20,355 bases of DNA from JBCAWW01 sp039024315. GTDB lineage: Bacteria; Bacteroidota; Bacteroidia; J057. The translations under genes were made by a program, and so were the position numbers. The stretch spans positions 1 through 20,355 of the forward strand of contig JBCCQN010000148.1 of NCBI GenBank assembly GCA_039024315.1, read 5' to 3'. Under the pieces are notes generated by a model, which saw only the letters and a program-made list of their open reading frames with translations, made no database searches and was not told the origin of the DNA. This document shows positions 1 to 6,540 of this stretch, in pieces. How positions within the stretch are numbered: position 1 is the stretch's first letter; each line of letters starts with the position of its first letter.

Positions 1-1
1 G

Positions 2-2344
2 AGTCTCAAGACTGATGGCACTGCTGCAGTGGGCGCCCAAAGCATTACGGAAGTGCAGCCGATTCTGGATTATCAAAAGATCCGACTCGATCCATCTACC
101 AATGTCCTTTCGCTCAGCAATGGTGGCACGGTTGATCTCAGTAGTTATCAAGACAATACCGATCAGCAAAGCCTCAGCCTCAATCCATCTACCAATGTCC
201 TTTCGCTCAGCAATGGTGGCACAGTTGATCTCAGTAGCTATCAAGACAATACCGATCAGCAAAGTCTCAGCCTCGATCCATCTACCAATGTCCTTTCGCT
301 CAGCAATGGTGGCACGGTTGATCTCAGTAGTTATCAAGACAATACAGACCAACAAAGCCTTAGCTTTTCTACGCCCAACCTCAGTATCGGCAATGGCAAT
401 ACCGTCGATCTCAGCCCTTTGCAGGACAATCTAGGCAATCATACCGCCTCCCAAAACCTCCAACTAGGTACATTTCATCTTTCCGGAGACGGTGATAACG
501 AGGGCATTGCGGTCGCAGCCGATGGCAATGTCGGCATTGGCACCCTCGCGCCTGATGCGAGTGCTATCCTCGATATGCAAAGCACCAATAGAGGCGTCCT
601 GATCCCCCGCATGACCAGTGTACAACGCGCCGCTATCAGCAATCCCCAAGAAGGTCTGCTGGTATATGACCTCACCAGCCAAAGTTTTTGGTACTTCCAA
701 CAAGCTTGGCAGGAGGTGGGCGTCAACGCTAGCAATCTCTTGAAAGATGCAGACGAGGATACCCATGTGAAGGTCGAAAACAATCCTGACGAAGACGTCA
801 TCCGTATGCAGGTAGCGGGACAGGAATTGACCCGGATTGATAGCGCAAATACCAGGCTAAAAAACAACCTCTTGGCGGGGAGGGCATTTGCTAATGTTTC
901 TACCCGTACCATCAATTATGAAAATATGGGTGCATTTACCGCTTCTATTGGTCAGATCCCTGGTTGGCAGTCCTTTAAGCCCTCCAGTGGAGGAAAGCTG
1001 GACTTTATTCTATTTCTTGTTTCTAACATTTCTGACCCCAACTATACCATTAGCATTTACGAAGGGGAAGGGGCTAATCCGAATAAGCTCCTCTCGACTA
1101 CTAGCATTTCAAACCCTATTTTAAATGATTGGAATGCAATATCTTTTCCTGATGAGATCATTCTGGAAGCAGGAGATCTATACACAATCGGATTCAGTAG
1201 TGCACGAGGGATTGGTCTAGAATTAGTGGATCTGTATCCAGGGGTGAGAAGTAATCTGTCTCCAACTTGGGACTTCATGCTCAGGGTCAATATGTTTGTG
1301 GAAAATTATGGATTCAATGTCGTAAACGGGAATGTAGGGATCAGCAACCCAAACCCGCTGCATCCCTTAGATTTTGGTACCGGCACGGGCCGCCGAATCG
1401 CCTTAGCTCAAAACAGCGCAGGTTCTGACTTCTATGGTTTTGGCATCTCCAATAGTACCCTCGAAATCCATGCTGCCAGTACCCAATTCGATGACCCTGC
1501 GATGGTGGTACTCTCAAGCGGAAACGTTGGCATCGGCACGACCAATCCCACCCGGGCCAAATTACAAATTGACGGCAGCGTAAACAGCAACATTACTACT
1601 TTTGGTTGGCTAAACAGTACCGGCAATACCGGTCTATCGCCTGGTGGAGCCGCTGACTTTTCGCTTTGGGCAACTGCCCGCATTGCCGCTCAGGAGTTTA
1701 ATGCCCATTCTGATGCCCGGATCAAAGACATCCAAGGCATCAGTGATAGCAAAGCCGACCTCAACACCCTCATGCAGCTTGAGATCACCGACTACCGCAT
1801 GAAAGACACCTTGACTAAGGGTACCGACACCATCAAAAAAGTCATCGCCCAACAAGTGGCCGAAGTCTATCCTCAGGCTGTCGATCAGAATATCACCGAA
1901 GTCGTCCCCGATATCTATCAGCGCGCCGAGATGCAAGACGGCTGGATCATGCTCGCTACGGACCTGCAAGTCGGCGAGCGCGTCAAACTCATCAGCAAGC
2001 AGAGCGCAGCGGTATATGAGGTCAGCGCAGTCGAGCCCGGTCGTTTTCAGGTCACCGCTTCGCGGAACGCTCCTCTCTCGCTTAGTCAAGCTGTCTTTGT
2101 TTATGGGCGTGAGGTGGATGATTTCCACACCGTCGATTACGAAGCCCTCTCTATGCTCAATGTGAGTGCGACCCAGGAACAACAAAGATTAATTGGAGCA
2201 TTAAAGATGCTCCTCGAAGAGCAGCAAAAAAGAATCGAAAAACTAGAAAAAGAGAAGCAAGTCCAGCAACAGACTTTTGAAGCTCGTCTCCAACTCCTGG
2301 AAGCCAGTCTGAAACAAAGCAGGATAGCGGCTACCGACGAGTAG
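2..2344 (+). CDS. Fibre-like secreted protein with C-terminal S74 chaperone domain (5' partial)
   Basis: The frame is open to the window edge (first full codon at base 2), so the N-terminus is missing; GTG at 29 is only the first internal start-like codon. Visible order: a 31-residue repeat present three times plus a degenerate fourth (bases 92-450); a DNLGNH linker; a Bacteroidota head motif (AILDMQSTNRGVLIPRMT, then a FWYFQQAW-type segment); a beta-sandwich-like module (about bases 940-1310, WQSF...SIYEGEG...FPDE); GNVGIGT motifs; then a peptidase S74 domain. Counting from base 29, Ser561-Asp-Ala-Arg-Ile-Lys566 matches the Ser/Lys autocleavage dyad known from phage endosialidase chaperone domains, followed by KKVIAQQVAEVYP. 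The C-terminus (from about base 2160) is a charged coiled coil. By family knowledge the S74 domain trimerises, guides fibre folding and then cleaves itself off. An extracellular fibre or adhesin role is inference. It is the first of three paralogs and ends at a terminator. Confidence 0.85.
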   Translation, partial: SLKTDGTAAVGAQSITEVQPILDYQKIRLDPSTNVLSLSNGGTVDLSSYQDNTDQQSLSLNPSTNVLSLSNGGTVDLSSYQDNTDQQSLSLDPSTNVLSLSNGGTVDLSSYQDNTDQQSLSFSTPNLSIGNGNTVDLSPLQDNLGNHTASQNLQLGTFHLSGDGDNEGIAVAADGNVGIGTLAPDASAILDMQSTNRGVLIPRMTSVQRAAISNPQEGLLVYDLTSQSFWYFQQAWQEVGVNASNLLKDADEDTHVKVENNPDEDVIRMQVAGQELTRIDSANTRLKNNLLAGRAFANVSTRTINYENMGAFTASIGQIPGWQSFKPSSGGKLDFILFLVSNISDPNYTISIYEGEGANPNKLLSTTSISNPILNDWNAISFPDEIILEAGDLYTIGFSSARGIGLELVDLYPGVRSNLSPTWDFMLRVNMFVENYGFNVVNGNVGISNPNPLHPLDFGTGTGRRIALAQNSAGSDFYGFGISNSTLEIHAASTQFDDPAMVVLSSGNVGIGTTNPTRAKLQIDGSVNSNITTFGWLNSTGNTGLSPGGAADFSLWATARIAAQEFNAHSDARIKDIQGISDSKADLNTLMQLEITDYRMKDTLTKGTDTIKKVIAQQVAEVYPQAVDQNITEVVPDIYQRAEMQDGWIMLATDLQVGERVKLISKQSAAVYEVSAVEPGRFQVTASRNAPLSLSQAVFVYGREVDDFHTVDYEALSMLNVSATQEQQRLIGALKMLLEEQQKRIEKLEKEKQVQQQTFEARLQLLEASLKQSRIAATDE
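92..370 (+). repeat. 93-bp in-frame tandem repeat, three copies
   Basis: Copies start at 92, 185 and 278 with exact 93-bp (31-codon) period. Copies 1 and 2 differ at 4 of 93 bases by my alignment; copy 3 diverges only in its last ~25 bases. Each encodes a unit of the form DPSTNVLSLSNGGTVDLSS plus YQDNTDQQSLSL. A degenerate fourth unit follows to about base 450. This unit type is common in Bacteroidota fibre-like proteins. Near-identity at DNA level implies recent amplification, so copy number could vary by slippage without breaking the frame. Confidence 0.9.
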
Positions 2345-2371
2345 CACAGATGTTTCATCTACGCTATCCCC

Positions 2372-2402
2372 CGAGCCCTTTCTATCCTGAAGGGGCTTTT
2401 TT
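2372..2402 (+). terminator. Rho-independent terminator after the first S74 gene
   Basis: AGCCC-TTTC pairs with GAAGGGGCT (one bulged base) around a short TATCCT-type loop, followed by TTTTTT at 2397-2402. It lies 28 bases after the stop codon of the first S74 gene and ahead of the next gene's promoter, so the two genes are probably separate transcription units. Confidence 0.75.
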
Positions 2403-2410
2403 GATGAATC

Positions 2411-2475
2411 GGACTAATAGTCCATACATCCTGATCATTAGTCCATAAAACAAGCGGCTAAAAATCAGAGGTTTG
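2411..2475 (+). promoter_or_regulatory. Candidate LytTR-type operator and promoter of the second S74 gene
   Basis: Seen: a 13-base palindrome GGACTA-A-TAGTCC (2411-2423), a second TAGTCC at 2439-2444 (21 bp after the TAGTCC at 2418), and CAGAGGTTTG at 2466-2475, 27 bp after the second half-site. GAGGTTTG resembles the Bacteroidota -7 box TAnnTTTG with a poor first half. The same three elements at the same spacing precede the third S74 gene. A 21-bp direct-repeat period is known for LytTR regulators (AgrA, YpdB, YehT/BtsR). Assignment to the regulator in this window is inference. Confidence 0.5.
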
Positions 2476-2501
2476 GGGTATCACCTTAATTTCTAAACAA
2501 T

Positions 2502-5500
2502 ATGAAACGCCTTATTATAAGTATGATTCTTTACGGCTTGTCCATGGGCCTCTTCTCTCAGTCAGTAGGCATTAATCCAACAGGGGCTAATCCTGATGCC
2601 AGTGCCATGTTGGATGTGCAAGCTACGGATAAAGGTATGCTCCTCCCACGCTTGACCACTGCCCAGCGGGATGCCATTCCCAACCCCAGCCAGGGACTGA
2701 TGATCTACAATGTCAATGACTCCTGCTTTAACTACTATTCCGGCAGTGGTTGGATCCTTGACTGTGGGGTCAGGGCCGACACGATAAAAAGGACAGCGAG
2801 TGTGATAGGTGGGAGCGGTACAGCTGGGGTGACTGCAAATGCCATTGAGGTTGACGACTCGGGTAATATGTATGTAGGGGGACAATTTAGTGGAACGGTA
2901 GCTTTTGGCAATACCACATTGACCGCTACGGGGACTTTTGATGCTTTTGTAACCAAAATTAGCCGCGCAGGGGAAGTGATCTGGGTACTCCATGGGTCTG
3001 GACCAGGTCTTATAAATCTTTCGGATTTGGCAATCGACGGTACAGGCAATCTGTTTGCTGCTGGTGATGGGACAGCTAGCTTTGGTACGCAGGCGGTCTC
3101 AGGTACCTTCGTATTAAAGATTAGCTCCGCAGGACAGGTCCTCTGGGGAACAAGTGCCCCTGTATCATTTCCACGAGGAATTTCGGTCGATGGGGCGGGG
3201 GATTGCTACCTGAACGGGCGGTTTTCTTCAACGATGGACTTTGGTGCCCCTACTTCTCCCCTGACTTCCGCTGGCGGAGATGATCTATACCTTGCCAAAT
3301 TTAATGGTCAGTCGGGTGCCGTCATCTGGGCCATTAGAGATGGAGGAAGCAATAATGATGATCCTCGTGCTATTGTCACCGATCTCGCTGGAAATAGTGT
3401 GGTATGTGGTTGGATGTTAAATGGCGGGACATTGGGTTCTGTTAGCCTGGGCCCCGGTAGCTACGTCGCCAAATATGATGCCTCGGGTCAATTTCTGTGG
3501 GCCTTTCCCATTCTGGGATCTCCGGTGCTTGCCTATGATCTTTCCCTTGACCCCTTGGGGAATATCCACATAGGCGGTAGATTCGTTGGCAGTGCCACTT
3601 TTGGCAGCACCGTCATTACTGCTTCCGGAACCGGGATTGATGGCTTTGTCGCCAAATTAGATGGGGCAGGCACGCTGCAATGGGCCTTTGCCTATGGAGG
3701 AGGTACTGGAGAGGAGTTTTTTGACGCGATATCGACCGATGCGAGTGGAAATAGCTTCATAAGTGGGTATTATACTACTTCGGCTACCTTTGGGTCGGTA
3801 TCCTTGCCGGGAAGTGGGCCAAATAACGAGGATGCATTTGTCCTCAAGATCGACCCCAATGGACTGGTACTCTGGGCCCAATCAACGGCAGGAAGTGGAG
3901 ACGCAGGTGGGAATGATATAAGCACCGATGCTCAGGGCAATGCCTATGTGACGGGAGAATTTTCTGGTACCAAAGTGTTCGGGGAAGGGGAAGCGCTGAC
4001 TAGTCAGGGATCAGAAGATATGTTTACTTGGTCGCTTTCTGGTCAAACCGGGGCCAATCTGGTCTTCACGGAGAATCTTTCTAATGTGAGTTTGCGGCCT
4101 GACAACCTGGGTAACCACACGGCTACCCAAAACCTTCAATTGTCTGGTAACTGGCTATCAAATGATGGAGACAATGAAGGACTTCGCATAGAATCCGATG
4201 GCTCGGTTAACGTAAATACATCCTATGGCCTCGGTGCACTTAATATTGGGAATAGTGTACCAAATGGAGTCAGCGGTGCTTACGAAGGAATCTTATTTAC
4301 CAGAAATCTCGCAGGAGGTTACAGCCATGCGGCCATACATACGATAGGCAGTGCGGGCTTTAATGGCTCCCTGGTATTCTCTACGGATGGAAACGGGAAC
4401 CAAGGTGCAAGCCTTACTAGGAGGATGATTATTCGCTATGACGGCAATGTCGGCATCGGTACCGATAATCCTGGGTCGAAATTAGAGGTGGTAGGTACGG
4501 TATCGGCCACCGCTTTTGTAGGAGATGGGTCCGCCTTGACCAATCTTCCTGGAGATAATCTGGGCAATCACCAAGCCACCCAAAACCTTCAATTGTCTGG
4601 TAACTGGCTATCAAATGATGGGGATAATGAAGGGGTGTATGTTGACAATAGTGGCAATGTCGGCATAAATGCCAATGGAAATGCGCCTGATCCCAGCGCC
4701 ATGCTGGATGTACAGGCTACCGACAAAGGCTTACTCATCCCCCGCATGACCAGCACCAATCGTACCACAATTGCCAGTCCTGCCGAGGGACTGATGGTCT
4801 TTGACCAAACAACCAATAGCTTTTGGTACTATCAGCAAGGCTGGCGGGAACTGGGGGCGGTGAATGCTAGCACCAGAATTCAAGATGCTGATGGGGATAC
4901 CTATGTCCAGGTAGAGGGGAATCCAGATGAGGATGTCATCCGCATGGGCATGAAGGGGAAAGAATTGATAACCTTGGATACAACTACCTCTATCTTTAAG
5001 ACCAACCTATTCGCGGGTAGAACTTTTGAAGCAAGTTCCAGCCAGGTTGTTAGCTTTTTTACTAGCGGACTTGCCCCTGCCGGCAACCTTCCTTCTCCAG
5101 CATGGCAATCATTTACAGCTCCTAGCGGGGGCAGACTGGATTTTGCTCAAATTGTCCTTGCAAGCAATCCTTCTGCCAGCTACACAGTGAGTTTATATGC
5201 AGGGGAGGGCACGAATATGAATCAGTTACTGTCAACAGCTACTATTACGTCGCCCATGCCCGAAAGTTATAACCAGGTAAATTTTCCAGATGAAGTGATT
5301 TTAAATGAGGGGGAGACCTATACCCTTGGGTTTTCCAGTGAGAGAGTTGCATATCTAACGGGCGATGTGTACCCAGATGGTACCAGTAGCCTGGGTTCGG
5401 GTTTCGACTACATTATTAGGATAAATATCTTCAAAGATACCTATACATTTAATGTAGTAGGGGATAAAGTCGGCATTGGCACAGCCACCCCTACCAATGG

Positions 5501-6335
5501 TAAACTTGTTGTCTCAGGAGGCGTTACCAATACCCTTAGTAATTACGGATATCTGATTAGTGATCAGACAAATCCTGTTAGCTGGCTTCCCACTTCAGGA
5601 CCCAACCTCTATTCTATATATGCTTCGGATCGGATTGCCTGTTCCGAATTCAACGCCTTCTCTGATGCCCGAATCAAGACCATTGAGGGCATCTCCGACG
5701 CAGCAACAGATCTCCAAACCCTCATGCGAATCGAGGTAACCGACTACCGCATGAAAGACAGCATTGCCAAAGGAAGCGACAGCTACAAAAAAGTCATCGC
5801 CCAGCAGGTCGCAGAGGTCTACCCCCATGCCGTTACTACTGACCTGACCGAAGTGGTCCCCGACATCTACCAGCGGGCGGAGATTCAAGAAGGCTGGATC
5901 ATGCTGGCTACCGATCTCCAAATCGGCGAGCGCATCAAGCTTATCACTGCACAGAGCGCGACGGTATATGAGGTCAGCGCGGTCGAGCCCGATCGTTTTC
6001 AGGTATTGGACACCGCTTCGCGGAACGTTCCTCTCTCGCTTGGTCAAGCTGTCTTCGTCTATGGCCGCGAGGTAGATGATTTTCACACCGTCGATTACGA
6101 GGCCCTCTCCATGCTCAATGTCAGTGCGACCCAGGCGCAGCAGCGGCGGATCGAGGAGTTAGAAGCAGAAAGAGATGCCCAGCAAGCTGAAGTTGAAGCC
6201 CTTAGGGCGGAACAACGCAGCTCTTTACAAACACAAAATCAAACCTTAGAGCTAGTCAAGCATTTAGAAGCCCGCCTTCAGGCCCTAGAGGGAAATCAAG
6301 TACGCAACTCAGCTGCCGTATCTCCCCCAAAATAA
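2502..6335 (+). CDS. Secreted SBBP propeller / S74 chaperone fibre-like protein, 1277 aa
   Basis: Residues 1-20 are a Sec signal peptide ending GLFSQ, then a head motif (22-88: SAMLDVQATDKGMLLPRLT, CFNYYSGSGW). Residues ~112-515 hold about seven SBBP-type beta-propeller units (pattern DxxGNxYVxGxF, FGxxxLT, AKxxxxGxxxWA). DNLGNH linkers occur at 534 and 685, each followed by the same LQLSGNWLSNDGDNEG segment. A second head motif lies at 732-782 and a beta-sandwich-like module at ~865-980. The S74 domain starts at Ser1054-Asp-Ala-Arg-Ile-Lys1059 with KKVIAQQVAEVYP following; the coiled coil spans ~1205-1263. No T9SS sorting domain is visible at the C-terminus. Known of the family: S74 domains trimerise, fold beta-rich stalks and autocleave before the serine. 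A cell-surface or released trimeric fibre is inference, as is glycan or surface binding by the propeller and sandwich modules. ATG at 2502 is chosen because it directly opens the signal peptide. Confidence 0.85.
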   Translation: MKRLIISMILYGLSMGLFSQSVGINPTGANPDASAMLDVQATDKGMLLPRLTTAQRDAIPNPSQGLMIYNVNDSCFNYYSGSGWILDCGVRADTIKRTASVIGGSGTAGVTANAIEVDDSGNMYVGGQFSGTVAFGNTTLTATGTFDAFVTKISRAGEVIWVLHGSGPGLINLSDLAIDGTGNLFAAGDGTASFGTQAVSGTFVLKISSAGQVLWGTSAPVSFPRGISVDGAGDCYLNGRFSSTMDFGAPTSPLTSAGGDDLYLAKFNGQSGAVIWAIRDGGSNNDDPRAIVTDLAGNSVVCGWMLNGGTLGSVSLGPGSYVAKYDASGQFLWAFPILGSPVLAYDLSLDPLGNIHIGGRFVGSATFGSTVITASGTGIDGFVAKLDGAGTLQWAFAYGGGTGEEFFDAISTDASGNSFISGYYTTSATFGSVSLPGSGPNNEDAFVLKIDPNGLVLWAQSTAGSGDAGGNDISTDAQGNAYVTGEFSGTKVFGEGEALTSQGSEDMFTWSLSGQTGANLVFTENLSNVSLRPDNLGNHTATQNLQLSGNWLSNDGDNEGLRIESDGSVNVNTSYGLGALNIGNSVPNGVSGAYEGILFTRNLAGGYSHAAIHTIGSAGFNGSLVFSTDGNGNQGASLTRRMIIRYDGNVGIGTDNPGSKLEVVGTVSATAFVGDGSALTNLPGDNLGNHQATQNLQLSGNWLSNDGDNEGVYVDNSGNVGINANGNAPDPSAMLDVQATDKGLLIPRMTSTNRTTIASPAEGLMVFDQTTNSFWYYQQGWRELGAVNASTRIQDADGDTYVQVEGNPDEDVIRMGMKGKELITLDTTTSIFKTNLFAGRTFEASSSQVVSFFTSGLAPAGNLPSPAWQSFTAPSGGRLDFAQIVLASNPSASYTVSLYAGEGTNMNQLLSTATITSPMPESYNQVNFPDEVILNEGETYTLGFSSERVAYLTGDVYPDGTSSLGSGFDYIIRINIFKDTYTFNVVGDKVGIGTATPTNGKLVVSGGVTNTLSNYGYLISDQTNPVSWLPTSGPNLYSIYASDRIACSEFNAFSDARIKTIEGISDAATDLQTLMRIEVTDYRMKDSIAKGSDSYKKVIAQQVAEVYPHAVTTDLTEVVPDIYQRAEIQEGWIMLATDLQIGERIKLITAQSATVYEVSAVEPDRFQVLDTASRNVPLSLGQAVFVYGREVDDFHTVDYEALSMLNVSATQAQQRRIEELEAERDAQQAEVEALRAEQRSSLQTQNQTLELVKHLEARLQALEGNQVRNSAAVSPPK
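4125..4621 (+). repeat. Exact 44-bp direct repeat inside the second S74 gene
   Basis: Bases 4125-4168 and 4578-4621 are identical by eye (both contain CAATTGTCTGGTAACTGGCT) and encode the LQLSGNWLSNDG linker. They are 453 bp apart, which is 151 codons, so recombination between them would delete one stalk segment in frame. Confidence 0.85.
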
Positions 6336-6410
6336 GGGTTCTTCCGTCTTAACATCTCATACGCTCAGCATCACAACCTCTCAAGACTGACGTTTCATTT
6401 TTATGATTAC

Positions 6411-6446
6411 ACCCCCCTTTCCGCCTTGGAAAAGGGGGTATTTTTT
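6411..6446 (+). terminator. Rho-independent terminator after the second S74 gene
   Basis: ACCCCCCTTTCC (6411-6422) pairs with GGAAAAGGGGGT (6428-6439) around GCCTT, followed by A and TTTTTT (6441-6446). It lies 76 bases after the stop codon and immediately before the operator-like repeats of the third S74 gene. Confidence 0.8.
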
Positions 6447-6453
6447 ACATTCT

Positions 6454-6517
6454 GACTAATAGTCCAGGGATTTGGGATTATAGTCCTGGCCCTCGTGGGT
6501 TCATTTGCAGAGATTTG
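6454..6517 (+). promoter_or_regulatory. Candidate LytTR-type operator and promoter of the third S74 gene
   Basis: GACTA-A-TAGTC palindrome at 6454-6464; TAGTCC half-sites at 6460-6465 and 6481-6486 (21-bp period); CAGAGATTTG at 6508-6517, 27 bp after the second half-site. Spacing matches the element upstream of the second S74 gene exactly, while the intervening bases differ (GGGATTTGGGA against TACATCCTGATC). Conservation of motif and spacing over diverged filler argues for function. GAGATTTG is a degenerate -7 box, which would suit a promoter that needs an activator. Confidence 0.5.
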
Positions 6518-6540
6518 AGGCATACTCATAAATCCAACCT

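Noticed and set aside
92..370. CRISPR-like array
   Set aside because: The repeat is continuous coding sequence without spacers, and no cas genes are present.
15..434. Open frame in another phase across the 93-bp repeats
   Set aside because: It is a by-product of the repeat length being a multiple of three. The main frame has the recognised fibre repeat and continues into the S74 protein.
1634..2185. Long antisense open frames opposite each S74 domain (1634-2185, 5595-6086, 8656-9129, minus strand)
   Set aside because: They recur only because the S74 coding sequence on the plus strand is conserved. They lack signal peptides, sensible domain content and promoters, and start at unrelated points.
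6379..6392. TCTCAAGACTGA shared with the first bases of the window
   Set aside because: A 12-bp match, one copy in coding and one in an untranslated tail, with no shared context; likely chance.
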